Shown here piece by piece: positions 19,992 to 27,950 of a stretch of 64,000 nt of DNA. A program made the translations under genes and the position numbers. The stretch spans positions 124,001-188,000 of the forward strand of contig NZ_JAQQKV010000001.1 in NCBI RefSeq assembly GCF_028550435.1, given 5' to 3'. Below the pieces are notes generated by a model, which saw nothing but the letters and a program-made list of their open reading frames with translations, made no database searches and was not told where the DNA came from. Position 1 is the first letter of the stretch, and each line of letters opens with the position of its first letter. Origin of the DNA: Asticcacaulis machinosus. GTDB lineage: Bacteria > Pseudomonadota > Alphaproteobacteria > Caulobacterales > Caulobacteraceae.

Positions 19992-20092
19992 AGCGTGCTC
20001 CGAAAAAGTGGAAACCGGTTTTTCGTACCGAGCACGCGGCCAAAAAGGATTTTAGAGCACGCTTCGTTTCCTTAAAACGAAGCGTGCTCTAA
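19989..20092. repeat. Alphaproteobacterial palindromic intergenic repeat
   Basis: Two palindromes in tandem. The first pairs GCGTGCTC (19993-20000) with GAGCACGC (20030-20037) around an inner CGAAAAA...TTTTTCG, with the AAGTGGAAACCGGTTT core known from intergenic repeats of many alphaproteobacteria. The second has perfect 18-nt arms (20052-20069 and 20075-20092, beginning TTAGAGCACGCTTCG) around a 5-nt loop. The TAG of DUF2155 (19989-19991) and the last codons and TAA of aat (20072-20074) both fall inside. It may double as a terminator for the convergent genes. Confidence 0.8.
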
Positions 20093-20725
20093 GACTTTCA
20101 GCGCGGTTCGGCCGTCAGTACGGGCGGGCAGATCGTAAAAATCCGCTTCAATCGTCAATGCCTGTTTGAGACGCGTGTGATAATCGGCCCGATCAATTTC
20201 AACGGTGCCAAACTGTTTGAGGTGGTCGGTCTGAAACTGGCAGTCCAGCAGACGATAGCCACCGCTTTTTAGCCGCGCCACAAGATGCACCAGCGCGATT
20301 TTAGACGCATCCGTGGCGCGCGAAGCCATGCTTTCCCCAAAGAACGCGCCACCAATTGATACGCCATAAAGCCCGCCGACCAGCCGGTTGTTGTGCCAGA
20401 CCTCAATGCTGTGGGCCAGACCGCGCGCGAATAGCGCCTGATAAAGGCTCTGGATCGGGTGGCTGATCCAGGTGTTTGGCCGGTCATTAGCACTTTCGGC
20501 GCACAGTTCAATGACTTGGGTAAAGGCGGTATCGACGCGCACCTCAAACGGTGTGGAGCGCACCGTGCGGCGTAAGCGCGACGGGATGTGGAAAGCCTCT
20601 AGCGGCAATATGCCACGCTTAGGCGGATCGACCAAAAACAGATAATCGTCATCACGCGCATCCGACATGGGAAATATGCCGTTGCGATAGCTGTCGATCA
20701 GGTCATCAAGCGTAAAATCAGCCAC
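20072..20725 (-). CDS. aat: Leucyl/phenylalanyl-tRNA-protein transferase
   Basis: Adds Leu or Phe to proteins with N-terminal Arg or Lys, making N-degrons for ClpS/ClpAP. The GNAT-like fold is marked by YRNGIFPM, a WISHPIQSLY helix, GLYGVSIGGAFFGESMAS and LLDCQFQTDHLKQFG. 217 aa. Start GTG 20725, with AAGGCGGGA upstream. It is the last gene of aroQ-accB-accC-aat, 34 bp after accC. The final residues (about LEHASF) are encoded by a palindromic repeat, so the C-terminus may be longer or shorter than in relatives. Confidence 0.96.
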   Translation of the reverse strand: MADFTLDDLIDSYRNGIFPMSDARDDDYLFLVDPPKRGILPLEAFHIPSRLRRTVRSTPFEVRVDTAFTQVIELCAESANDRPNTWISHPIQSLYQALFARGLAHSIEVWHNNRLVGGLYGVSIGGAFFGESMASRATDASKIALVHLVARLKSGGYRLLDCQFQTDHLKQFGTVEIDRADYHTRLKQALTIEADFYDLPARTDGRTALKVLEHASF

Positions 20726-20759
20726 GGCTATCCCGCCTTAATCTCACGGGTCCAGGGTG

Positions 20760-22112
20760 CTAAGCACCCTGGTCTTGAGCCTTGATCCAGTTTTCCAGCC
20801 AGTGAATGTTATAGTCACCGCTTTGGATGTCTTTTTCATTCAAAAGGTCAACAAACAGCGGGATCGTGGTGTCGATACCAGCCACCACGATCTCCGACAA
20901 GGCGCGCTTGAGGCGGGCCAGAGCTTCGGGACGGTCGCGGCCATGAACGATCAGCTTACCCACCATCGAGTCATAATAGGGCGGGATCGCGTAACCATTA
21001 TAGATGGCCGAGTCCATGCGCACCCCTAGGCCACCGGGAGCATGGTAATCGGTGATCGTACCGGGTGAGGGTAGGAAAGTGCGGGCATTCTCAGCATTAA
21101 CGCGCACTTCGATCGAGTGGCCCTTAATGGTGATATCATCCTGCGTAAACGACAGCGGCAAACCGGCGGCAATGCGGATTTGTTCGCGCACCAGATCAAC
21201 GCCGGTGACAAACTCGGTCACCGGATGCTCGACCTGAAGGCGGGTGTTCATCTCGATAAAGAAGAACTCACCGTCCTCAAACAGGAACTCGATCGTGCCG
21301 ACGCCCAGATAGCCGATTTTTTGCATGGCTTCGACCACGATCTTACCGATCTTGTCGCGGGCCTTAGCATCAATGATGGGTGAGGGGGCTTCTTCAAGCA
21401 CTTTTTGGTGGCGGCGCTGTAGTGAACAATCGCGTTCGCCCAGATGCACGACATTGCCGTGGCTGTCGGCAATGACCTGAATTTCGATATGGCGTGGTTT
21501 CTGGAGGTAGCGCTCCATATAGACCGTGCCGTCGCCAAAGGCAGCGGCGGCTTCGGATTGCGCGCTCATGACGGCTTCGGCCAGTGAGTCACGATCCTTG
21601 GCGACCTTCATGCCGCGCCCACCGCCGCCGGCAGCGGCCTTGATGATCAGCGGGAAGCCGATATGTTCGGCAGCGGCAATGGCTTCTTCGACCGTGGCGA
21701 CACCACCGTCGGAGCCCGGAACGACGGGAATGCCGGAATCCTTAGAGGCTTGCTTGGCTGTGATCTTGTCGCCCATAAGACGGATATGATCAGGCTTTGG
21801 GCCAATAAAGGTCATGCCGTGGGCGCCAACGATTTCGGCGAAGCGGGCATTTTCAGACAAGAAGCCATAGCCCGGATGGATCGCCTGAGCGCCGGTGATC
21901 TCGGCGGCGGCAATGATCGACGGGATATTCAGATAGCTTTTGGACGCTGCTGGCGGGCCGATGCAAACGCTTTCGTCAGCCAGATGGACGTGCATGGCAT
22001 GGCGGTCGGCTTCACTGTGCACGGCGACGGTCGCAATACCCATTTCCTTACACGCCCGAATGACGCGAAGGGCGATTTCGCCACGATTGGCAATGAGAAT
22101 TTTATCAAACAT
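20760..22112 (-). CDS. accC: Biotin carboxylase subunit of acetyl-CoA carboxylase
   Basis: ATP-dependent carboxylation of biotin on AccB, first half of the committed step of fatty-acid synthesis. The N-terminal [20 protein letters not shown] is diagnostic. The ATP-grasp glycine loop [26 protein letters not shown] and the late [14 protein letters not shown] are all present. 450 aa, ATG 22112. It starts 6 bp after the accB stop, so the two subunits are made from one message. Confidence 0.99.
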   Translation of the reverse strand: MFDKILIANRGEIALRVIRACKEMGIATVAVHSEADRHAMHVHLADESVCIGPPAASKSYLNIPSIIAAAEITGAQAIHPGYGFLSENARFAEIVGAHGMTFIGPKPDHIRLMGDKITAKQASKDSGIPVVPGSDGGVATVEEAIAAAEHIGFPLIIKAAAGGGGRGMKVAKDRDSLAEAVMSAQSEAAAAFGDGTVYMERYLQKPRHIEIQVIADSHGNVVHLGERDCSLQRRHQKVLEEAPSPIIDAKARDKIGKIVVEAMQKIGYLGVGTIEFLFEDGEFFFIEMNTRLQVEHPVTEFVTGVDLVREQIRIAAGLPLSFTQDDITIKGHSIEVRVNAENARTFLPSPGTITDYHAPGGLGVRMDSAIYNGYAIPPYYDSMVGKLIVHGRDRPEALARLKRALSEIVVAGIDTTIPLFVDLLNEKDIQSGDYNIHWLENWIKAQDQGA

Positions 22113-22118
22113 TCTGGC

Positions 22119-22610
22119 TTACTCGAACGCGATCAGAGGCGCACCAAATTCGACCGGTGCGGCATCCGCCACCAGAATTTCGGCCACCACGCCGTCCTTG
22201 GGCGACGGGATCGGGTTCATGGTCTTCATGGCCTCAACGATCATGATGGTCTGACCGGCCTTTACGCGATCGCCGACCTTAATAAACACAGGCGCGCCGG
22301 GCTGCGGCGACAGATATGCGGTGCCGACCATAGGCGAAGACACCACATCCTTAGCGGCGGCTTTGGGGGCTTCAGCGGCGGGTGCTGCGGCCGGAGCCGG
22401 TGCTGCGGCTACTGGAGCGGGAGCAGCGGACGGTGCCGGAGCCACGGCATAGGTCGCAACGGGCGCTGCGGTCAGTTGGCGCGCGACGCGGATCTTCAGG
22501 TCACCCTGTTCGACTTCGATTTCGGACAGTTCCGTTTCCTTGAGGATGTCCGCGAGTTTACGCACCAGACGCGGATCGATGGGATCGGAGGAACCTTTGG
22601 CAGTGGACAT
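22119..22610 (-). CDS. accB: Biotin carboxyl carrier protein of acetyl-CoA carboxylase
   Basis: 163 aa. The N-terminal part resembles other AccB dimerisation segments (LVRKLADILKETELSEIEVE). A flexible Ala/Pro-rich linker spans about 50-85, and the biotinyl domain has the target Lys in VEAMKTMN. ATG 22610. It lies between aroQ (22 bp upstream) and accC (6 bp downstream). Confidence 0.98.
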   Translation of the reverse strand: MSTAKGSSDPIDPRLVRKLADILKETELSEIEVEQGDLKIRVARQLTAAPVATYAVAPAPSAAPAPVAAAPAPAAAPAAEAPKAAAKDVVSSPMVGTAYLSPQPGAPVFIKVGDRVKAGQTIMIVEAMKTMNPIPSPKDGVVAEILVADAAPVEFGAPLIAFE

Positions 22611-22632
22611 TATGTTTACCTAAAAGCTTGTT

Positions 22633-23076
22633 TTATTGTTGTTCGAGAAGGCGCAGAACCGCCGATATGGCCAGTTCATAACCAATGGGACCGAAACCTG
22701 CAATCACCCCTTTGGCCACATGAGACACATAGGTGTGATGCCGGAACGCTTCACGCGCTGCCGGATTAGACAGGTGACATTCGATGATGGGCACGGTCAG
22801 GGTTTTCAACGCATCCAGCAAAGCCACTGAGGTATGGCCGTAACCGGCAGGATTGATAATGAGTGCTGCAGCATCGGTGCGGGCCTCATGAATCCAGTCG
22901 ATCAACTGACCTTCGTGATTCGATTGAAGGAATATCAGCGTGTAACCCGCTGCAGTTGTCAGGGTTTCACAGGACGCCTTGATATCGTCGAGGCGAGTAT
23001 ACCCATAAATTTCCGGTTCCCTGACCCCAAGAAGGTTGAGGTTGGGGCCATTAAGGACATATATGGACTTAGACAT
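22633..23076 (-). CDS. aroQ: 3-dehydroquinate dehydratase, type II
   Basis: Third step of the shikimate pathway. The motifs [42 protein letters not shown] and [18 protein letters not shown] contain the substrate-binding Asn/His residues and the flexible-lid Arg region of type II enzymes. The ATG at 23076 gives the standard 147 aa; the frame is open to 23139 but that extension is not homologous. First gene of aroQ-accB-accC-aat, divergent from thiS. Confidence 0.97.
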   Translation of the reverse strand: MSKSIYVLNGPNLNLLGVREPEIYGYTRLDDIKASCETLTTAAGYTLIFLQSNHEGQLIDWIHEARTDAAALIINPAGYGHTSVALLDALKTLTVPIIECHLSNPAAREAFRHHTYVSHVAKGVIAGFGPIGYELAISAVLRLLEQQ

Positions 23077-23189
23077 AGCACCGCCAATTGACTGGACGGT
23101 TCTTGTATCGTGTGAAACCCACGTCCACAAGCCGAACATCGGTGAAACGGCGTGAAAAGTGGCCTAAATGGGCCGAAAAGCGGCGAAAA

Positions 23190-23390
23190 ATGGTAAAAAT
23201 CCTGCTGAATGGCGAATCCAGAGAGGTTGGCGCGGCCAATATTCTGGCCCTGATCGAGGAGATCGGAATCGAAGCCCGCAAGCTGGCGGTCGAGCAGAAT
23301 CTCGAAATCGTGCCGCGCTCGCAGTATCACGAGACGGCCATCAGTGAGGGCGACCGGATCGAGATCGTACACTTTGTCGGTGGCGGGTAA
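23190..23390 (+). CDS. thiS: Sulfur carrier protein ThiS
   Basis: 66-aa beta-grasp (ubiquitin-like) protein that carries the thiocarboxylate sulfur for the thiazole ring of thiamine. It starts MVKILLNGE, has the conserved EGDRIEIVHFVGGG end, and terminates in glycine as required for activation. The ATG at 23190 is chosen; upstream in-frame sequence is not homologous. thiG follows after a 120-bp gap filled by two stem-loops. No TPP riboswitch was recognised upstream. Confidence 0.95.
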   Translation: MVKILLNGESREVGAANILALIEEIGIEARKLAVEQNLEIVPRSQYHETAISEGDRIEIVHFVGGG

Positions 23391-23395
23391 GAGTT

Positions 23396-23490
23396 CACTC
23401 AAAAGTTTCGGCGGCATAAGCCGCCAAATACATTTTGAGTGGTTCAATATCGAAAATCTCAAATTCGGGGCGGCCCATCATTTGAGATTT
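23396..23490 (+). promoter_or_regulatory. Two tandem stem-loops between thiS and thiG
   Basis: Stem 1 pairs CACTCAAAA (23396-23404) with TTTTGAGTG (23433-23441) and encloses GGCGGC/GCCGCC (23410-23415, 23420-23425). Stem 2 pairs AAATCTCAAA (23454-23463) with TTTGAGATTT (23481-23490) around a GGGCGGCCC core. The second ends 20 bp before the thiG ATG. They could protect or process the thiS message, attenuate thiG, or be a short repeat. Pairing is read directly; role is inference. Confidence 0.5.
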
Positions 23491-23510
23491 ACTTTAATAG
23501 GATAAATATC

Positions 23511-24308
23511 ATGGCGTTGGATCAGGTTGTGACGAAAACAGACGACACATGGATCGTCGCGGGACGGACGTTTTCATCACGTCTGATCGTCGGCACCGGT
23601 AAGTATAAAGACTATGCCCAGAACGCGGCGGCAGCGCGGGCATCGGGTGCAGAGATCGTGACCGTGGCAGTACGCCGGGTCAATCTGACTGATCCGAACC
23701 AGCCGATGCTGATGGACTATGTCAAACAGGATGAGTTCACCTACCTACCCAACACGGCCGGCTGTTTTACCGGCGAAGATGCGGTGCGCACGCTTCGTCT
23801 GGCGCGTGAAGCCGGCGGGTGGAACCTGGTTAAGCTGGAGGTTTTGTCCGACCCCAAGACGCTGTACCCCGATATGGAAGAAACCCTGCGGTCACTGAAA
23901 CTGCTGGTCAAGGACGGGTTCGACGTGATGGTCTACTGCTCAGACGATCCGGTCTATGCCAAAAAGCTGGAAGAGGCGGGGGCGGTTGCCATCATGCCGT
24001 TGGGCGCGCCGATCGGGTCGGGCTTAGGTATCCAGAACAAGGTCACCCTGCGTATCATCATTGAGAACGCCAAAGTGCCGGTGCTGGTCGATGCCGGTGT
24101 CGGTACAGCGTCAGATGCAGCGGTCGGTATGGAACTGGGTTGCGACGCCATCCTGATGAATACAGCCATTGCCGAGGCCAAAGACCCGATCCGCATGGCC
24201 GTGGCCATGAAGCACGCGGTTATTGCCGGACGTGAAGCCTACCTTGCCGGACGTATGCCGAAAAAGCTCTATGCCGATCCGTCTTCACCTCTGGCAGGCC
24301 TTATCTAA
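23511..24308 (+). CDS. thiG: Thiazole synthase
   Basis: Condenses 1-deoxy-D-xylulose 5-phosphate, dehydroglycine and ThiS-thiocarboxylate to the thiamine thiazole phosphate. TIM-barrel protein with [10 protein letters not shown] near the N-terminus, the Schiff-base Lys in NLVKLEVL, and the phosphate-binding segments [12 protein letters not shown] and [12 protein letters not shown]. The ATG at 23511 has TAATAGGAT upstream and gives 265 aa. The 3' end overlaps the convergent glycosyltransferase gene by 8 bp. Other thi genes are not in the window. Confidence 0.97.
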   Translation: MALDQVVTKTDDTWIVAGRTFSSRLIVGTGKYKDYAQNAAAARASGAEIVTVAVRRVNLTDPNQPMLMDYVKQDEFTYLPNTAGCFTGEDAVRTLRLAREAGGWNLVKLEVLSDPKTLYPDMEETLRSLKLLVKDGFDVMVYCSDDPVYAKKLEEAGAVAIMPLGAPIGSGLGIQNKVTLRIIIENAKVPVLVDAGVGTASDAAVGMELGCDAILMNTAIAEAKDPIRMAVAMKHAVIAGREAYLAGRMPKKLYADPSSPLAGLI

Positions 24309-25398
24309 CCATATCAACCAGAGCCTCGCGCCATTGCTGTGCAATGGCGGCGGGGACAAAGCGCGACATGGCCGCCGTCATTTTGGCTCGGCGCTCGGCG
24401 CGTTCAGTCTCCGGCATGTCGATCAGTGTGACCATAGCGGCGGCGATCTCAGCCTCATTTAGGGCATCAACCCCCAAGGCCCCATCGCCCGCCACTTCTT
24501 CCAGCACGCTGTCTTTGGTGACCAGCGGCACCAGACCATAACGAATAGCCTCGGCCACTGGCATGCCGAACCCTTCCAAAAGGCTTGGCAGCACAAAGCC
24601 CGACGCGTTCTGATATAGCCAGGCCAGTTGCGCGTCCGAGACATATTTCAGCATGACCACGCCTTCGGTCTCAAGGGCGGCCTTTTGCACGGCCTCAAAA
24701 CCGGGCTCTTTGGAGCCGCACAGCACATAGGTGACGCCGCGTTTGGCCAAGCCGGACTGTGTAAAGGCTTTCATCGACCGAATCTGGTTCTTGCGGGTCC
24801 CTAAAGCACCTACGGTGAGCAGAAACGGGCCCTTAACACCGTCGACCGGTTCCGCATCACCGCCGGAGACATCCTGGCGGATCGCCGGATAGATCACACG
24901 TTCACTGGCCAGTTTGGCATTCGGGTAACAGGCGGCGAACGCCTTTTGGGTCGCCTGACTGACAAAAATAACGTGCGGGCCAATCTCGGCGACCTGCTTA
25001 TAGATATGATCGTAGATCGGGCGGGTGTTGGGATCGAAGAGTTCAGGGTGCGTGATCGGGCCGACATCGTGGCAGATGACCGCATCCTTTGCGCTCAGGC
25101 GGGTCGAGGGAATGCTGAACGGATCCATATGCAGCAGTGGACGCGATGGCCGGTGCGGTGGCAAAAGCCCGAACGGCCCGCGCAAGGCCTTACCCGTCAC
25201 CTGAAGGTGCTGGATGCGGCCCAACGCCTTACCAAACAGGCGCTGAGGCGGGGTCTTGCTGTGGTAATAACCGTAATAGGTTTCTCCCAGCAAATCACCA
25301 CACGCGTCGATAATATCCTTGCCGATGAAATACTTACCCGTCCGGTTATAGATGGACAGGGAAAATTCGACGTCGAACAAAGGCGCGGATGGGGACAC
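24301..25398 (-). CDS. Glycosyltransferase family 1 (GT4-type)
   Basis: 365 aa with a GT-B fold. The C-terminal donor-binding domain is clear: [13 protein letters not shown], the switch to [37 protein letters not shown] with the E-x7-E motif of GT4 retaining transferases, and a late domain around AAAMVTLID. The substrate is not identifiable; envelope or exopolysaccharide assembly is most likely. The start is GTG 25398, the only start before an upstream stop. It stands alone and breaks up the otherwise familiar M48-dsbA-aroQ order together with thiSG. Confidence 0.85.
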   Translation of the reverse strand: MSPSAPLFDVEFSLSIYNRTGKYFIGKDIIDACGDLLGETYYGYYHSKTPPQRLFGKALGRIQHLQVTGKALRGPFGLLPPHRPSRPLLHMDPFSIPSTRLSAKDAVICHDVGPITHPELFDPNTRPIYDHIYKQVAEIGPHVIFVSQATQKAFAACYPNAKLASERVIYPAIRQDVSGGDAEPVDGVKGPFLLTVGALGTRKNQIRSMKAFTQSGLAKRGVTYVLCGSKEPGFEAVQKAALETEGVVMLKYVSDAQLAWLYQNASGFVLPSLLEGFGMPVAEAIRYGLVPLVTKDSVLEEVAGDGALGVDALNEAEIAAAMVTLIDMPETERAERRAKMTAAMSRFVPAAIAQQWREALVDMVR

Positions 25399-25500
25399 GA
25401 TCGATCCGTATAGTTAAGGTAAGGACAATCAATGATTGCTTTAACTTACCCTATCACAGCGCCTCTTAAAAACCACTAAATTGTCGCGGTGCAACAAAGC

Positions 25501-26289
25501 CTATTTTGCGGTCACTTTGCGTTGAGCGGCAATGGCCGCGTTCAGCCCATTCAAATCGGCCCCATTTACCAGGATACCCCCCACTATAAACGTCGGCGTG
25601 CCATTAATCCCTAGTTGAGCCCCCAGCTTTTCGACCGTGTTGATATGGTCCTGGATGGCTTCGGATTTAGCCTTGGTGGCAACCGCTTGTGCATCGAACC
25701 CAAGCGTGGTCAGGGCTTGCATAACATCGGCTTCGGTCGTGAATTTCGATGTCATAAAGGCACTGTGAACTTCATCGTACCGGCCGCTGTCCTTAGTGGC
25801 CAGCGCATAGGATGCCAGTGCTCGTGAAGGCACCGGATCAATGACCGGATATTCTTTTATGATCAGTTTCACGTCAGTGTTTTCAGCCAACAAGGCTTCA
25901 AGCTCAGGCGTAAAGGCTTTACATACGCCGCAGTTATAATCGGCAAATTCGATGATGGTTATCGGGGCATTTGCATCACCGATGACCGGATCGCGCGGGT
26001 CGTCATAAAGGGCTTCATAATTGGCTTTGATGGCGACATCAGCGGCTTTTTGCTTTTCTGCGGCCTTAACTTCATCCAGCTTTTTGATGGTCTCTTCAAG
26101 GATTTTGGGCTGGTTTGTCAGCCCCTGACGCACCTGCAGGCTCTGAACGCCAGGCACCACATAGGGCGCGCCCGCCAGAACGACGGCGACCGTACCTAAG
26201 GCAATGGCAATATTGGGCTTGCTAAACCCTGTTTTCCAGCGGGCAGGGGGGGGCAAGTCAGGTTTTACGGTTTCAGGCGGGTTGGGCAC
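25501..26289 (-). CDS. DsbA-family thioredoxin-fold oxidoreductase, membrane-anchored
   Basis: 262 aa. An N-terminal hydrophobic helix (about 25-45, IALGTVAVVLAGAPYVV) exports or anchors it. The thioredoxin-fold core has the active site CGVC in FADYNCGVCKAFTPEL, and the cis-Pro loop is in GINGTPTFIVGG. The spacing between them holds the helical DsbA insertion. It probably oxidises or isomerises disulfides in periplasmic proteins. Start GTG 26289, with AAAAGG upstream, only 11 bp after the M48 protease stop, so the two are co-transcribed. Confidence 0.9.
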   Translation of the reverse strand: MPNPPETVKPDLPPPARWKTGFSKPNIAIALGTVAVVLAGAPYVVPGVQSLQVRQGLTNQPKILEETIKKLDEVKAAEKQKAADVAIKANYEALYDDPRDPVIGDANAPITIIEFADYNCGVCKAFTPELEALLAENTDVKLIIKEYPVIDPVPSRALASYALATKDSGRYDEVHSAFMTSKFTTEADVMQALTTLGFDAQAVATKAKSEAIQDHINTVEKLGAQLGINGTPTFIVGGILVNGADLNGLNAAIAAQRKVTAK

Positions 26290-26300
26290 GTTTTAGCCTT

Positions 26301-27689
26301 TTAAGGTCGTTTGATTTTGGTGGTATCTTCGACCGGATCAAGTCCCAGGGCAGAAGACGTGGTGATGACGATGTCCCGTGCGCGGCGGAACTCAGGGGAA
26401 TTCTTATCGAGATTTTTTTGAGACCAGACGGCGAAGGTACGCGCCTGCGGGAAATTGCCATTAAAGAATTCAGCTTCAGCCGAAGCCAGACGCGCCTCAC
26501 CCGCGCGGCCCAGACTATCATAGGCCTGCGCCAGAAGTCGCCAGGCAAAACTGTTATCCTCTTCGGCCTGTAGCGCCAGTTTCAGTTGCCGTATGGCCTC
26601 TGTCGTGTCGTCCTTGTTGCCGGTCGCAATCAGGGTCTGGCCCAGATTGAGGTGCAGTAGCGGCGCCCCCGGCATAAGCTCAACCGATTTGGCATGGGCG
26701 GGCTTAGACAGTTCCGCCTGACCGGTCTCGAAATATATCTGGCCTTTGAGCTCCCACAGGTAGGGATTATTCGGCTGTTCGGTGATCAGCTTATCCAGTT
26801 CGGTCAGTGCCTTTTGCACCTCGGTCTGCTTGTACCATGCAATTACGCGGGCATAGCGGGCGGGATAGCTGGTGTCGGTTTCGGGGTATTTCTGGAATAC
26901 GAACTGCGCCGGATCAAGGAAGCCTGACAGCTTGGCGCGCACGATGGCAAACTCATCAATCGTACTTTGCGAATCTTTGGCGTTATAGTGAGGCTGCTTT
27001 TTAACCAGCGCCCGTAACGTCTGGATGCGTTCGCGTGACAAGGGGTGGCTGCGGAAATACTTATACCGCTCGGCGTTTGAAAAGGTTTCCGATTGGCGAA
27101 ACTTATCGAAAAATTCGACCATGCCTTCACCGGACATGCCCGCCCGTTCCAGAGCGGCAATGCCGGCGAGATCTGCGGCGGACTCCTGCGTCTGCATGTA
27201 CCGCAAAGCGCCCAGTGTACCAAAGGTCGAGGAGGATCCAAGCAACGCCACGCCCGCATCCGGCGCACCCGCCAGAATGCTGATGATGCCAAGGCCTAGC
27301 GATATGGCCATCGGCGTCTTGGCGGCTTGATAGATTTCGTCGGAGCGTACGGTGTGGCCTGCGCTCTGGTGACCGGCCTCGTGAGCGATAACGCCTAAAA
27401 GCTGATTAGGGGTTTCAGCCTCCACGATCAGGCCGGTATTAAGGCCAATTCTCTGGCGTGAGGTGGCAAACGCGTTCAGGTCATTGGAGGCGACAATGAG
27501 AAACTGCACCTGATCAGGATTTAGATAAGAGGCCTCTAGAACCGTGCGGGATTCCTTTTTCAGAAAGGCTTCGATCTCAGTGTCGCGAATGATGGCCTGG
27601 GCCTGGCTAAGGCCGGGCACACATACGGCCAATAACGCCACGGCGGCTATGGCCGTCTTGCCTATGCCTTTGAATACCTGTGGTGTCAT
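26301..27689 (-). CDS. M48 family metalloprotease with TPR domain (BepA-like)
   Basis: Periplasmic zinc protease of the BepA/YfgC type, which handles misassembled outer-membrane proteins. A signal peptide ends near LSQAQA. Zinc site HEAGH is in GVIAHEAGHQSAGH, with the third ligand in ESAADLAGIAALERAG. The C-terminal ~200 residues are TPR-like helices. I place the start at ATG 27689 (462 aa), which has GAAGG 8 nt upstream and begins a good signal peptide. The ATG at 27722 (473 aa) sits 1 bp from a large palindrome and lacks a ribosome site. dsbA-like gene follows. Confidence 0.9.
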   Translation of the reverse strand: MTPQVFKGIGKTAIAAVALLAVCVPGLSQAQAIIRDTEIEAFLKKESRTVLEASYLNPDQVQFLIVASNDLNAFATSRQRIGLNTGLIVEAETPNQLLGVIAHEAGHQSAGHTVRSDEIYQAAKTPMAISLGLGIISILAGAPDAGVALLGSSSTFGTLGALRYMQTQESAADLAGIAALERAGMSGEGMVEFFDKFRQSETFSNAERYKYFRSHPLSRERIQTLRALVKKQPHYNAKDSQSTIDEFAIVRAKLSGFLDPAQFVFQKYPETDTSYPARYARVIAWYKQTEVQKALTELDKLITEQPNNPYLWELKGQIYFETGQAELSKPAHAKSVELMPGAPLLHLNLGQTLIATGNKDDTTEAIRQLKLALQAEEDNSFAWRLLAQAYDSLGRAGEARLASAEAEFFNGNFPQARTFAVWSQKNLDKNSPEFRRARDIVITTSSALGLDPVEDTTKIKRP

Positions 27690-27723
27690 CCTCGCGACCT
27701 TCACCGAAACCTGTTTTGCCATT

Positions 27724-27762
27724 CTGGATCACTATGATGTCAAAAAAATCATAGTGATCCAG
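27724..27762. repeat. Perfect inverted repeat upstream of M48 protease gene
   Basis: CTGGATCACTATGAT (27724-27738) and its exact complement ATCATAGTGATCCAG (27748-27762) flank a 9-nt A-rich spacer. It lies 34 bp upstream of the preferred M48 start. It could be an operator for a dimeric regulator or a leader hairpin. Confidence 0.6.
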
Positions 27763-27901
27763 CTTTATCTTAGTCCCTCGCCGGGCGGCGGCATCCGCCG
27801 CCTTGGCCACCGCCGCAATGGCGGTTGAACGGAATGGTTTAAAGCAAAATCAATCCTAACCTAAATTGTGATCTATTTGCGGCTAAGTTAAGGGGGAGGC
27901 T

Positions 27902-27939
27902 TTAAAAAACTCAGGCGCCGGAGAGGTGTCCGACGCCTG
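27902..27939 (-). terminator. rne terminator
   Basis: On the minus strand, CAGGCGTCGGA pairs with TCCGGCGCCTG (27912-27939; one T-G wobble), followed by GAGTTTTTT. It starts 12 bp after the rne stop codon. Confidence 0.85.
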
Positions 27940-27950
27940 AAGTCAATGGA

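Noticed and set aside
23077-23189. TPP riboswitch in front of thiS
   Set aside because: No CTGAGA or other conserved TPP-aptamer blocks are present in the short gap.
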